A DNA stretch of 40,251 nucleotides from JARYLZ01 sp964388275 (GTDB lineage: Bacteria > Bacteroidota > Ignavibacteria > SZUA-365): assembly GCA_964388275.1 (NCBI GenBank), contig CAYLZD010000034.1, positions 1-40,251 on the forward strand, read 5' to 3'. Each line of letters opens with the position of its first letter. Position 1 is the first letter of the stretch. Below the pieces are notes generated by a model that saw only the letters and a program-made list of their open reading frames with translations, was not told the origin of the DNA and did no database searches. Made by a program: the position numbers and the translations under genes. Below are positions 8,755-18,000 of this stretch, piece after piece.

Positions 8755-9939
8755 TCAGACCCTGTAAGCTTTCGAATCGTCGAGTTTCGGATCCCCCGCC
8801 GGCAGCGCCGGCCTGCCGCTGAAACGCGACCAGAAAAGCCACATCACGAAACCACCGACCGCGAGGAAGGCGGCGATGTCCGTCCAGCAGAACTGCACGC
8901 CGCCTGCCGCGTGGTGGTTGGGCATCACCAGCCAGTATATGTCCACGTAATGCATCACAAGCAGCAGTATCGCCGTCGCTCTCAACACGGCGAAATTCCT
9001 CTTGGCGACGCGGAAAATGAGAGCGAGGAAAGGGACGACGAAATGCAGGGCTATGAGCAGAAGACTGACGGCTCGCCAGGACGGCGCATCCCACCTGTTC
9101 AAATACCAGATAGTCTCCTCCGGAATGTTTGCGTACCAGATCAGGAAATACTGGGAACCGCCGATATAAGCCCAGAACACAGTGAACGCGAACAGCATGC
9201 GTCCGAGGTCGTGATAATGCTCCGTGGTCACCGCGTCCGCGAGTTCTCCTCGCTTCTTCAATACGAGATACAGCGCCGTCATGAAAGCGATGAAGGCCAG
9301 GAAACCGCCGGTGAACACGTACACGCCGTATATGGTGGAGTACCAGTGCGGATCGAGGCTCATCAGCCAGTCGAAAGCGGCGAAGGTGACCGTGAACGCG
9401 AAGAGGAACATTCCCGCGGCGCTGACTTTACGGAGGCTCCGCGACCTGCGGGGATCCCCGTTGGCGTCCTGAGCCAGAGAGTGTTTGTTCAGCGCCCAGG
9501 CCAGAACCGCCCACACGAGGAAATAGACGATTCCGCGAGCCGTGAAGAAGACCGTGTTCAGGTACGGGGCCTTGCCCTGCAACACCGGGTCCGAGGCGAC
9601 GGCGTCGGCGTGGGTCCAGTGAAACAGCGAGTGAGCGCCTGCTATCACCGGTATGAAAAAGACGAGCAGGAGGGGAAGAGCCATGCTCATGGCTTCGGCC
9701 GAACGCCGCACGACCACGCTCCAAACCGCTCCGGTGACGTGATGCAGCATCGTGAAGAAGAGTCCTCCGAGGGCCAGCGTCGTCCAATAAGCGAATGCGG
9801 CGAGCCAGGAAAGGTAGAAACGGTCCGAGTTCGTCAGGATACCGACCGCGCTGAGAGCGAGCCCGAGAATGCCGGCGGCGAGCGCAAAGACGCCGAAACG
9901 GCCGGGGCGCACAAGAATATTGTTTGCATTCATGAGCAT
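8755..9939 (-). CDS. actF: Alternative complex III subunit ActF
   Basis: A membrane protein of about 394 residues with roughly ten transmembrane helices and family-typical segments such as HHVTGAVWSVVVRRSAE (67-83). It is the second large membrane subunit of ACIII, structurally related to ActC/NrfD, and helps form the proposed proton path beside the quinol-oxidising ActC. The frame is open to 10023, but the extra N-terminus (28 Arg/Cys-rich residues) lies over the end of actE and looks non-coding. The ATG at 9939 starts 4 bp after the actE stop (a second ATG at 9933 is possible), and no strong Shine-Dalgarno is visible, so coupling to actE is likely. Confidence 0.9.
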   Translation of the reverse strand: MLMNANNILVRPGRFGVFALAAGILGLALSAVGILTNSDRFYLSWLAAFAYWTTLALGGLFFTMLHHVTGAVWSVVVRRSAEAMSMALPLLLVFFIPVIAGAHSLFHWTHADAVASDPVLQGKAPYLNTVFFTARGIVYFLVWAVLAWALNKHSLAQDANGDPRRSRSLRKVSAAGMFLFAFTVTFAAFDWLMSLDPHWYSTIYGVYVFTGGFLAFIAFMTALYLVLKKRGELADAVTTEHYHDLGRMLFAFTVFWAYIGGSQYFLIWYANIPEETIWYLNRWDAPSWRAVSLLLIALHFVVPFLALIFRVAKRNFAVLRATAILLLVMHYVDIYWLVMPNHHAAGGVQFCWTDIAAFLAVGGFVMWLFWSRFSGRPALPAGDPKLDDSKAYRV

Positions 9940-9943
9940 CACG

Positions 9944-10582
9944 TCATTTCGTGTTTGCGGCCGGCTGCGGGAGCAGGCCCTTCTGTGAATCCGGCAGCGA
10001 GGCCTTTTGCAGTTCGCGCACATGCGCTGTTATGCACCAGCGATCCATCGTCGGTACCTGCGCCTTGTAGCCGGACATGTTTCGTATTCCCTGGGAAATC
10101 ACCTCGAAAATATAACCGTCCTCTGCTTCGAGTATGCGAGGTTCGAAATACGAAGTCGGGGGAATCGGATATTTGTAGTCCATTATCTTGCCGCGGCCGT
10201 TGCCCAGATCTCCGTGACAGGGTCTGCAGAAGATGCCGTAGCGCTCCCTGCCGCGCGCGATGATCTCCGGTTTGATTTCGATGGGCGAGTCAGAATACTG
10301 GCCCGCGCCCGTCTTGCCCGTGTAGAAGACCGGATCTTCCCGCAGACCGCCCTGCCGCACGGCATTGGCGGGCGGCGTCCTCATCGTCGAGCCGTCGGCG
10401 AAGAAGCGGCTCTCCGATTGAGGTTTGTACTTCTCCTGCGTGTCCATATTGGGATTTGGATGAATCGGCGGTTTGCCCGATTCCATGCCCCGGCATCCGG
10501 CGATTACTGTCGCAGCGAGCAGCAAGACTGCGATGCCCGGAAGAGCGCGGCACGAAGCGGAGCGGCGTATCATGCTCTTCAT
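9944..10582 (-). CDS. actE: Alternative complex III subunit ActE, monoheme lipoprotein cytochrome c
   Basis: A 212-residue lipoprotein cytochrome. A basic n-region and hydrophobic stretch end in the lipobox VIAGC (Cys30). After an unstructured stretch there is one heme c motif CRPCH (Cys119, Cys122, His123) with Met residues downstream (RNMSGY) as candidate sixth ligands. Length and layout match ActE, which passes electrons out of ACIII towards the oxidase or a soluble cytochrome. Its ATG overlaps the actD stop by 4 bp (ATGA), as do other joints in this operon. Confidence 0.93.
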   Translation of the reverse strand: MKSMIRRSASCRALPGIAVLLLAATVIAGCRGMESGKPPIHPNPNMDTQEKYKPQSESRFFADGSTMRTPPANAVRQGGLREDPVFYTGKTGAGQYSDSPIEIKPEIIARGRERYGIFCRPCHGDLGNGRGKIMDYKYPIPPTSYFEPRILEAEDGYIFEVISQGIRNMSGYKAQVPTMDRWCITAHVRELQKASLPDSQKGLLPQPAANTK

Positions 10583-11112
10583 GCTTTCCCCCTGACCAGT
10601 TCAATGTTCACGGCTCCGATGGATCGCAGAAAAGCGGCCGATGCTTCCGGATCGAAGCGCTCGTCCGAAGCCTCGATGCTGACCATGAATCCGTTGTCCG
10701 AAACCCGGTGTATGCCGTCCGAATAAAACAACGGATGGTGCAGGCGCGGCAAGCCGTTGAGATGCAGCATGCCGATGACCGCTCCGAGCGCTCCGAAAAG
10801 CACGAAAAGCGCGAAGGTGACGATGATGTAAGCCTGCCAGCTGAACAGGGGCTTGCCGCTGATGACCAGCGGATAGGCCTCGGTGGTGACCCAGGTCTGC
10901 AGGCCCAGGCCGATCGACGCTCCGATCACCGCCATGACGCCGACGATGAAGCCGACGGGCGATTGTTTCAGACCCATCGCGTCGTCCATGCCGTGCACCG
11001 GGAAAGGCGAGTGGCAGTCGAAGCGCGCATAGCCTGCGTCGCGCAGTTTTTCCGCGGCGGACAGCAGTGCGGCCGGCGATTCGAATTCGGCGAGTATCGC
11101 AAGAGGTTTCAT
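10579..11112 (-). CDS. actD: Alternative complex III subunit ActD (DUF3341)
   Basis: A 177-residue protein. The N-terminal soluble part opens with LAILAEFESPAALLSAAEKL, like DUF3341 proteins, followed by two transmembrane helices (about 53-73 and 95-117) and a soluble C-terminus. ActD is the small two-helix subunit packed against ActC in ACIII. The frame is open far upstream through actC (to 12402), but that extension is Arg/His-rich out-of-frame actC sequence. The ATG at 11112 overlaps the actC stop by 4 bp (ATGA) and gives a normal ActD length. It overlaps actE by 4 bp at its end. Confidence 0.92.
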   Translation of the reverse strand: MKPLAILAEFESPAALLSAAEKLRDAGYARFDCHSPFPVHGMDDAMGLKQSPVGFIVGVMAVIGASIGLGLQTWVTTEAYPLVISGKPLFSWQAYIIVTFALFVLFGALGAVIGMLHLNGLPRLHHPLFYSDGIHRVSDNGFMVSIEASDERFDPEASAAFLRSIGAVNIELVRGKA

Positions 11113-12545
11113 GATTCGCCTCCCGCTGCATGCGTCCCGCCCGCATCGTGAGCGCGCGCATGCGGATCGGCTTCCGGCAGCACGCCCTTGACTTCCGACA
11201 TCGATATCATGGGCAGGAATCTGATGAACAGAAGGAACAGGGTGAAGAACAGACCGAAGCTTCCGACGAAGGTCGCGACGTCCCAGAATGTCGGCGAGTA
11301 GTAATCCCACGACGAGGGCAGGAAATCGCGCGACAGCGATGATATCGTGATGACGAAGCGTTCGAACCACATGCCGATGTTCACGAATATTGATAGTGTG
11401 AAGAGCCAGGGGACGCTGCGCCTGATTTTCCGGAACCAGAACAGCTGCGGCGTGATCACGTTGCAGAGAAACATTATCCAGTAGGCCCAGGCGTAATTTC
11501 CGAAGGCTCTGTTGATGAAGGCGAAGGCCTCGTAAATGTTGCCGCTGTACCAGGCGATGAAGAATTCCATCATGTAGGCGTAGCCCACCATGCTGCCTGT
11601 CACCAGCATGATCTTGCTCATCTTCTCGAGATGATCCATCGTGATCAGTTTGTCGAGGCGGAAGATCTTCCTGGCTATCAGGCCGAGCGTCATCACCATG
11701 CCGAAGCCGGAGAAGATAGCCCCGGCTACGAAATACGGCGGAAAGATTGTTGTGTGCCAGCCGGGGATGAGACTGGTCGCGAAGTCGGTGCTGACGATTG
11801 AGTGAACCGAAAGCACCAGCGGCGTGGCGAGGCCGGCGAGCATGAGATATGCTTTTTCGTAATGACGCCACTGGCGGTTGCCACCCAGCCACCCGAGCGA
11901 CAGAACGCCGAAGACGACTTGGCGCAGGCGCGTCTTGGCGCGATCGCGCAGGGTGGCCAGGTCCGGAATCAGTCCCACATACCAGAACAGGGCCGATACC
12001 GTGAAATAAGTACCGACGGCGAAAAAGTCCCAGAGAAGCGGACTGCGGAAATTCGGCCACATGTCCATTTGGTTCGGCACCGGGAAAAACCAGTAAAGGA
12101 CCCAGACGCGGCCCACGTGTATTCCGGGGAAAAGCAACGCGCAGATGACCGCCACGATGGTCATCGCCTCGGCGAAGCGGTTGATGGCCGTTCTCCAGCG
12201 CTGTCTGAGCAGGAACAGAATGGCGGAGATCAAGGTGCCGGCGTGTCCAATGCCGACCCAGAACACGAAGTTGACTATTGCCCATCCCCATCCGACGGGG
12301 TTGTTGATGCCCCATATGCCGAGGCCGTCGAAAACGAGCCACCCGATCGAGCCCAGCAGAATGAGCAGGATCGACACCGAGAATCCGAAGGCGAGCCACC
12401 ATGCCGGGGGCGTCCGGCTCTCGATTATCCCGCTCACGTGCTCCGTGATTCCGTTGAAAACCGACCTGACGGGCTTCGGCATTTCACCGGCGACGGCGGC
12501 TGATGCTTCGAGGTGGCTCGGGCGTTTTTGGATGTTTGTGTTCAC
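11109..12545 (-). CDS. actC: Alternative complex III subunit ActC (NrfD-like quinol-oxidising subunit)
   Basis: A 478-residue membrane protein with about ten helices of the NrfD/PsrC family. Typical ActC features are WGINNPVGWGWAIVNFVFW near the first helices, the LFPGIHVGRVW loop, and an FFIAWYSGN segment. In ACIII this subunit holds the menaquinol oxidation site and the proposed proton channel, and passes electrons to the iron-sulfur clusters of ActB. The start is GTG, followed by AACACAAAC; the upstream AGGCGGA is only a weak ribosome-binding site. A 91-bp gap separates it from actB. It overlaps actD by 4 bp. Confidence 0.95.
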   Translation of the reverse strand: MNTNIQKRPSHLEASAAVAGEMPKPVRSVFNGITEHVSGIIESRTPPAWWLAFGFSVSILLILLGSIGWLVFDGLGIWGINNPVGWGWAIVNFVFWVGIGHAGTLISAILFLLRQRWRTAINRFAEAMTIVAVICALLFPGIHVGRVWVLYWFFPVPNQMDMWPNFRSPLLWDFFAVGTYFTVSALFWYVGLIPDLATLRDRAKTRLRQVVFGVLSLGWLGGNRQWRHYEKAYLMLAGLATPLVLSVHSIVSTDFATSLIPGWHTTIFPPYFVAGAIFSGFGMVMTLGLIARKIFRLDKLITMDHLEKMSKIMLVTGSMVGYAYMMEFFIAWYSGNIYEAFAFINRAFGNYAWAYWIMFLCNVITPQLFWFRKIRRSVPWLFTLSIFVNIGMWFERFVITISSLSRDFLPSSWDYYSPTFWDVATFVGSFGLFFTLFLLFIRFLPMISMSEVKGVLPEADPHARAHDAGGTHAAGGES

Positions 12546-12609
12546 GAGCTGTCCGCCTGTGTTTTTCTATTCGATGATTCTATTTTCTTTTTGTTCTTGC
12601 GCATGCTGC

Positions 12610-12622
12610 TCCCGGCACGGGA
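12610..12622. other. Small hairpin in the actB-actC gap
   Basis: TCCCG-GCA-CGGGA is a perfect 5-bp stem with a 3-base loop, in the 91-bp gap between actB and actC. In the direction of transcription (minus) the following bases are A-rich rather than T-rich, so it is not a standard terminator. It could limit or stabilise the downstream mRNA. Short stems of this size are common by chance in GC-rich DNA. Confidence 0.3.
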
Positions 12623-12636
12623 ACGTCCGGCGCATG

Positions 12637-15600
12637 TCACTCTTTTATCCGGGGATTCGGATTCCTGAGCTTCGCCAGATATGTCGTGCGCGGCCGCAGG
12701 TTGAGTTCGCCGAGCAGGGCGTAATCCCTGTCCGATTTCTTCATGCGAGAAATGCGGCTTTCGGGATCGAGCAGATCTCCGAAAACTATGGCCTGCGTCG
12801 GGCATGCGCTCTCGCAGGCGGGTGTGACGTCGCCGTCCGCCAAATCCCTTCCGTCCCGCTTCGCCGCGATTCTTGAGACTTCAATGCGCTGCGTGCAGAA
12901 TGTGCACTTCTCCATCACGCCGCGAAAGCGGACCGTAACGTCCGGATTTTGCGCCATCCGCATCTGGTCCGGTAGATCCTTCGTGTAGTTGTAGAAGTTG
13001 AAGCGCCGCACCTTGTACGGACAATTGTTCGAGCAGTACCTCGTCCCGACGCAACGATTATATGTCATGACGTTGAGGCCTTCCTCATCATGGGAGGTGG
13101 CAGCGACGGGACAGACCTGTTCGCAGGGCGCCATCTCGCAGTGTACGCAGGCCACCGGCTGGGCCAGCACCTCCGGATTCTCCTCGCTGCCGGCATAGTA
13201 GCGGTCAACGCGGATCCAATGCAGTTCGCGGCCGTTGAGCACTTCGCGCTTTCCGACTATGGGTATGTTGTTCTCGCTCTGGCAGGCGATCGTGCAGGCG
13301 CCGCAGCCGGTGCAGGCGTTGAGATCGATGGACATGGCCCATTGGCGGCCTTCGGAATACTCGTGGTCAGTCCACATGGAGCGCTGATGAGGAATTTCCA
13401 CCTTCTCGCGGGCGAAATTCGGGCGCGCCTTGTATTCCTCGAGTGTCGCTTCGCGCACAATCACCGGAAGCCTGTCCTGGATACCCGAGCGCGCCACTTT
13501 CTCCTCGTCGAGTCCGTGATGATCCTGAACGCAGGCCACGGCATGCGATCCTCTGACCGGCACTATCCTGAGTCCTCGAGCCGACCAGGGAGTGTCCGAT
13601 CCGCGCAGGCGGTACGCGTCGCCGCCGACGTCGTTGCCGATGCGGCCCGCCGCGATTCGCCCGTAACCGAGGGCGACGGATACGGAGAAATCCGCTTGGC
13701 CCGGCATGATCCAGACGGGCAGCGAGCATTCGCCGTTCGCGTTGGTCAGTCTCACGAGCTCCTTGTTTTTCAAGCCGAGGGCTTCAGCCGTGCGCCTGTT
13801 CATGGCGGCAACATTGTCCCAGGTCACCTTTGTGACGGGATCCGGAAATTCCTGCAGCCAACCGACATTGGCGTAGCGGCCGTCGTGCACGGCCGGCGAC
13901 ACATTGAAGACGAGTTCCAGGTCCCCTGCGCCCGGCGGGTCCTTCGCAGGCGGCGCCGCGGTTTTCAGCGAGCGCGCCACCGCACCACCGTCAGGGGCGA
14001 GCGCAACCCGCGGATCGGCGCCGGCGAAAATGCCGTCATGCAGAACTCTTTGGAACGCAGCGTCGGAATCGCCTGCCGCCAATACGCGCCTCCAGGCCTC
14101 TCGGACCAGATCATAACCTTTCGCTACCGCGCCGCGGGTGAGAAACGCAAGCAGTTCGATGCAACTCATGCCGTCGTATAGCGGTTCGATCAGCGGCTGA
14201 ATGACGCCGATAGAACCGTCGATCGAAGCGGCGTCTCCCCAGCTCTCCAGATAATGGCGCATCGGAATATGCCATTGAGCGGAGACGGAAGTTTCGTCCA
14301 CATGGGAACTCAAATGCAGCACCGTGGATACACGTGAAACAGCATCGGCGAATTTGACGTCTGCCGGCGCGTTGTATGCCGGATTGCCTCCGAGTATGGC
14401 CAGGAATTTCACCTTGCCCGCGGCCATCGCTTCCGCCAGCCGGCTCAGGGACCCGGTATCGGAATCCTGCGAGTATGGCAGCTCCGCATAAGACACGGTG
14501 GCTCCCGCGTTGCCGAGGGCGAAGTTCATAACCGCCGCCAGAGCGTGAACCTCGGGCCCCTGCCTGCGGCCGGCAAGCACTAAAGATCGACCACGATGTC
14601 CGGCCAGATCCGCGGCCATAGCGCGGATGACCCCGGCGGCTTCTGGGAAATCGTGAGCCGGAAAGTCCGGCAAAAACGCAAGTATGCCCGCATTGCCGAG
14701 TTCTCGAGCCAGCGCCGAGCCGAATGCCCCGATGAGTCCGTTGCGGACGCATATCCTGTGATCAGCCATGGCTGCCGTCTGCGACAACCCGCTCTCCACC
14801 AGATAGAGCCGGTTCATGTCGTCATTAACGCTCAGCACATTGCGGCGCTTCGTAAAAGCCCGCGCATTCACGAGCATGCGGGATTCGCTGCCGAGGAAAT
14901 CCGAATCCAGCGAGACGATTATATCGGCTTTCGACAAATCATGGACGGTATGGAGGCGCTTTCCGAAAGCGATTTCATTGCCTTTGAGAATATTCTCATC
15001 GCTGACCGGATCGTAAGTCGCCCAGACGGCTTTCGGAAATGTGGTCCGGAACTCCGCCGCAAGTCCGTGCATGGTCGGCGAAGCGAAGGACTCGGTCAGG
15101 ACAGCCAATCCCTCCCCCTGCGATTCCTGAAATCCTTTGCGCGCCTGTTCCATGAAGGCGGCAAATGCCTCCATCGTGGTTTCCACGCCGTTGTTGCGCG
15201 CCGATTGCGAGCGGTCGGGATCATAAAGCCCCAGCAGGGAGGCCGAAGCCCACACGTTCGTCGATCCTTGAGCGGATTTGTCGAGCCGGTTGCCTTCGAT
15301 ATGCGTCGGGCGGCCTTCATGAGCGGTCACCAGCAAGCGATAGCAGTCGGAACCGAGCGGCATCGACGTCGCATAACGCTGGGGAATGCCCAACGTAAGA
15401 TCTTCGGGCTTCGAAACGTATGGAACGATTTTTTCCTCGGGCCTGCGGCATCCCGCCAGTCCCGCCATGGCGGCGGAAGCGCCCATAAGGGTCAGGAAAG
15501 ACCGCCGATCCAATCCCGCGGCGTTTTCTTCGCCCGGATCGTGCTCGGCTTCCGGCCCGCGATCGTCCTCGATGCTCTTCCAGTAATTCTTCATGGGCGC

Positions 15601-15642
15601 TGTGCGTGAAATATTCTCTTCGGGAAATTTATTCTGCTTCAT
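12637..15642 (-). CDS. actB: Alternative complex III subunit ActB, molybdopterin-oxidoreductase-like iron-sulfur protein
   Basis: A protein of about 1001 residues. A twin-arginine signal DRRSFLTLMG (Arg46-Arg47) ends in a possible lipobox GLAGC (Cys65), so export by Tat and lipid anchoring are likely. Residues about 75-700 resemble the large molybdopterin-binding domain of the CISM family (cofactor-free in known ACIII). The C-terminus (about 776-947) is a ferredoxin-like NrfC domain with motifs CTGCGACTIAC, CVHCEMAPCEQVCP, CVGTRYCSNNCP and CTFC...CESACP, which would carry three [4Fe-4S] and one [3Fe-4S] cluster. It relays electrons from ActC to the hemes of ActA. The ATG at 15642 overlaps the actA stop as ATGA; a GTG three codons upstream is the alternative. 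Confidence 0.95.
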   Translation of the reverse strand: MKQNKFPEENISRTAPMKNYWKSIEDDRGPEAEHDPGEENAAGLDRRSFLTLMGASAAMAGLAGCRRPEEKIVPYVSKPEDLTLGIPQRYATSMPLGSDCYRLLVTAHEGRPTHIEGNRLDKSAQGSTNVWASASLLGLYDPDRSQSARNNGVETTMEAFAAFMEQARKGFQESQGEGLAVLTESFASPTMHGLAAEFRTTFPKAVWATYDPVSDENILKGNEIAFGKRLHTVHDLSKADIIVSLDSDFLGSESRMLVNARAFTKRRNVLSVNDDMNRLYLVESGLSQTAAMADHRICVRNGLIGAFGSALARELGNAGILAFLPDFPAHDFPEAAGVIRAMAADLAGHRGRSLVLAGRRQGPEVHALAAVMNFALGNAGATVSYAELPYSQDSDTGSLSRLAEAMAAGKVKFLAILGGNPAYNAPADVKFADAVSRVSTVLHLSSHVDETSVSAQWHIPMRHYLESWGDAASIDGSIGVIQPLIEPLYDGMSCIELLAFLTRGAVAKGYDLVREAWRRVLAAGDSDAAFQRVLHDGIFAGADPRVALAPDGGAVARSLKTAAPPAKDPPGAGDLELVFNVSPAVHDGRYANVGWLQEFPDPVTKVTWDNVAAMNRRTAEALGLKNKELVRLTNANGECSLPVWIMPGQADFSVSVALGYGRIAAGRIGNDVGGDAYRLRGSDTPWSARGLRIVPVRGSHAVACVQDHHGLDEEKVARSGIQDRLPVIVREATLEEYKARPNFAREKVEIPHQRSMWTDHEYSEGRQWAMSIDLNACTGCGACTIACQSENNIPIVGKREVLNGRELHWIRVDRYYAGSEENPEVLAQPVACVHCEMAPCEQVCPVAATSHDEEGLNVMTYNRCVGTRYCSNNCPYKVRRFNFYNYTKDLPDQMRMAQNPDVTVRFRGVMEKCTFCTQRIEVSRIAAKRDGRDLADGDVTPACESACPTQAIVFGDLLDPESRISRMKKSDRDYALLGELNLRPRTTYLAKLRNPNPRIKE

Positions 15643-16286
15643 CGATGGCACCCTGAACAGGTAATCGGCGGGTCGAGCCGCAATTCATTCCTGGCACGCG
15701 CCGCGAATTCGGCCTGATCCGCCGGCGGCGTCCAGTTCATTGCGGTGATCTTGTCGGACGGTCTCAAATGCGGATCCGGATTTTTATGACAAGCGAGACA
15801 CCAGCCCATGCTGAGAGGTTGAGTCTGCTTGACCACTTCCATGGAAGCGACGTCGCCATGGCAGGATTCGCAGCCGACACCGGCGCGTATGTGCGCGCTG
15901 TGGTCGAAATACGCATAATCCGGAACCTTGTGAACCTTGATCCATTCCATGGGTCTTTTGGTTTCCCAGCTGACGCGTATCGGGGCGAGTTTCTCGCTCG
16001 AGGGCTTGATCAGCTGATGGCAGTTCATGCAGGTCTGCGTCGGAGGCACCATGGCCACGGCGGACACCTCGACACCGGTATGGCAATAGCGGCAATCCAG
16101 TTCCAGATCGCCGGCGTGCAGGGCATGGCTGTAGGGTACCGGCTGTTCGGGCATATACCCGACATCCGTGTGCCAGGGGGACCCGAAATACCAGATGAAG
16201 GCGGCTGCGCCGGCGCCGATAAACAGCAGGACGACCGGGACGGCCTTGGGTATTCGATTTGCCCACTCGGGAAATATTTGCGCCAA
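15639..16286 (-). CDS. actA: Alternative complex III subunit ActA, pentaheme cytochrome c
   Basis: A 215-residue cytochrome with an uncleaved N-terminal membrane anchor (about residues 13-33) and five heme c motifs: CRYCH (65), CMNCH (86), CESCH (139), CLACH (163) and CSGCH (210). Number and order match ActA, the periplasmic pentaheme subunit that takes electrons from ActB clusters towards ActE and the oxidase. It is the first gene of the 16-kb act-cco operon. The start is TTG with a clear AGAGGAAG seven bases upstream; no better ATG exists. The stop overlaps actB by 4 bp. Confidence 0.95.
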   Translation of the reverse strand: MAQIFPEWANRIPKAVPVVLLFIGAGAAAFIWYFGSPWHTDVGYMPEQPVPYSHALHAGDLELDCRYCHTGVEVSAVAMVPPTQTCMNCHQLIKPSSEKLAPIRVSWETKRPMEWIKVHKVPDYAYFDHSAHIRAGVGCESCHGDVASMEVVKQTQPLSMGWCLACHKNPDPHLRPSDKITAMNWTPPADQAEFAARARNELRLDPPITCSGCHR

Positions 16287-16538
16287 TTTACTTCCTCTTT
16301 ATCGTGACCGTTTGAAAAAACGCGAGACTCTAAGTCCAACGGATGGGAAATGGTTGACGAACAGGGCTGTTTTCGAGATGAAAAGCGGACCGATTTTGTC
16401 GGCATTGAATCTAGCGAAAATCGAAGCGCTGTGCAATAAGCCGGAGACTGTTCCCCGCCTTTCGGCGCCCGGCTGCCGGCCGGGGGCGGAAACATGCGCT
16501 AGACCGCCGGGCGTCACAATTCCGCGCCTGCCGTCAGG
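16287..16538 (-). promoter_or_regulatory. Leader region upstream of the act-cco operon
   Basis: A 252-bp gap between the end of the caspase cassette and actA, both on the minus strand, so it should hold the terminator of the first and the promoter of the second. A perfect 6-bp stem CCCGGC-TGCCG-GCCGGG lies at 16468-16484, without a T-run. I see no clear FNR-type palindrome and no convincing TTTG/TAnnTTTG Bacteroidetes promoter. The promoter role is inferred from position alone. Confidence 0.4.
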
Positions 16539-17975
16539 CTACTCGCGGATTCCCAGCACCAGGTCGTTGTCGAAATACCCCTTCAACTCCGGATGCTGAC
16601 GGCCGGATGTCTCCGTGCGCACCCTTTCACCGACATGTTCGGCCAACTCGTCGATGGTTACCATCCCGTCGTCGTCCCGATCAGCCCTGCCGCGGAGTCC
16701 GTCCACAAGATGCCAGGTGAACACCCCGTGCCCCCCGCCCCAGCGCTTGCCTTCCTCGGATTGCTCCATCGCCCGGGATGCCGTAAGAAAAACCGTGCCG
16801 TTCTTGCGGGCGACAAGTTCCGTCAGGAAACGGGAGGACAATACCGTGTTCGCTCCTCGCAGCCGAACCCCGGTCAACCCGAGTCCGCCCCCGTGACACG
16901 CGTCGAGAAAGAAAACCACCTTTCCGGCCTTGACTCTTTCGGTAAGCAGGGAGGTTATTTCGGCCTGGTCCACAGCGGTGCCGCGCAGATTGTCCGGATC
17001 GGTGTCGTGACTCAGAAAATATGTAGCATTATGCTCCGCCGAAGTCATTCCGTGACCTGCGATGTAGATGACAGCCAGATCGTTGGGACCTGTTTCCGCC
17101 AGGAAATCACGGAAAGCCTCGAGGACGGCTTCGCGCGTTGCATTCTCGTTGAGCAGCACGCGAAGGCGTTCCGCCGGTGTGGCGAGTGCTGACGGATCGG
17201 CCAGATATTCGGCCACCAGCCTGGCGTCGGCGTCGGCATAGCGGAGCGAACGTATCCGGGAAGACGAGTAGGAAGACACTCCGATTACAAGACCGAATAT
17301 CCGCGGTTTTCTGAACCCGCCCTCTTCGCTCCGGCCGGCCGGAGAAGCGTCGTCGCGCAGCGCGAGCGCGTCCCCGGCGGACACGGTTCTGATCAGCGCC
17401 GTCGCGGAGGCAAGTTGCGAGCCGGCATCTCGGGCGGCTTCGTGGAAATGCACATCCAGGATATCCGGTTTCTCCCTCAGGCCGAGCATCCCTCCTTCGA
17501 GGACGTCGCCCGCTGGCGAAGGAAGCGGCTTTTCGGACGCCCAGGCGTATATCGCCTCTCCTCCGAACGGCGGAGCGACGATGAACTCGAAGCCTTCCTG
17601 CTCCGTGCCGCGTCCGAGAATCACCGGCCGCCCTCCGGCCACTCTGCCTTCAGGCTCCGATCCTGCATTGGGAAAAATCCGATACGCGGCGCCCGACGCA
17701 TCGAGGTACACAAGCTGCAAATAACAGCCGCGCGAGGCCTCGACGGTGATCAGAATCTTCTCGCCCTCTATGTACGCCTGCTCATGAGTCTTGTTCAGCT
17801 TCAACGAAACGCTCAGAGCGGATGTTTGGGAATTTGCGCTCAACGTTGAGATAACCGCCGATAACAGCCAAATCATCCCTGTGAAACCGGGTGAACTGCG
17901 GCCGCTTGGGCGCGCCGCCTTCCGCCGTCGCGCTTCGACGGTGCGGACTCTCGACGGAACGAGGTCGTTTTTCAT
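16539..17975 (-). CDS. Exported DUF4384-caspase (peptidase C14) protein
   Basis: A 478-residue protein. A long basic N-terminus precedes a hydrophobic signal-like helix (about 34-50, ending ANSQ). Residues about 55-150 resemble DUF4384: beta-rich, opening with EGEKILITVEASRGCYLQLV. Residues 225-450 are a caspase-hemoglobinase fold with the catalytic dyad His308 (YIAGHGM) and Cys360 (FFLDACHGG). Near the end an EF-hand-like loop DRDDDGMVTIDEL (432-444) appears. It is therefore probably an exported cysteine protease; substrate and trigger are unknown. It is the last gene of a four-gene cassette, 25 bp after the barrel gene. The ATG at 17975 has no clear ribosome site; an ATG at 17876 would give a conventional signal peptide and may be the true start. 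Confidence 0.85.
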   Translation of the reverse strand: MKNDLVPSRVRTVEARRRKAARPSGRSSPGFTGMIWLLSAVISTLSANSQTSALSVSLKLNKTHEQAYIEGEKILITVEASRGCYLQLVYLDASGAAYRIFPNAGSEPEGRVAGGRPVILGRGTEQEGFEFIVAPPFGGEAIYAWASEKPLPSPAGDVLEGGMLGLREKPDILDVHFHEAARDAGSQLASATALIRTVSAGDALALRDDASPAGRSEEGGFRKPRIFGLVIGVSSYSSSRIRSLRYADADARLVAEYLADPSALATPAERLRVLLNENATREAVLEAFRDFLAETGPNDLAVIYIAGHGMTSAEHNATYFLSHDTDPDNLRGTAVDQAEITSLLTERVKAGKVVFFLDACHGGGLGLTGVRLRGANTVLSSRFLTELVARKNGTVFLTASRAMEQSEEGKRWGGGHGVFTWHLVDGLRGRADRDDDGMVTIDELAEHVGERVRTETSGRQHPELKGYFDNDLVLGIRE

Positions 17976-18000
17976 TTCATGCTTCGCCGATGGAAGTCGG

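Noticed and set aside
8911..10263. Long plus-strand frame antisense to actF and actE
   Set aside because: Composition is charged and repetitive, no family is recognisable, and the opposite strand encodes conserved ACIII subunits with coupled starts.
11113..12402. Long N-terminal extension of ActD
   Set aside because: The extension is out-of-frame actC sequence, Arg/His-rich; the ATG at 11112 with ATGA overlap gives the normal ActD size.
16468..16484. CCCGGC/GCCGGG hairpin as a rho-independent terminator for the caspase cassette
   Set aside because: Stem is only 6 bp and no T-run follows on the minus strand; kept only as a note in the intergenic region.
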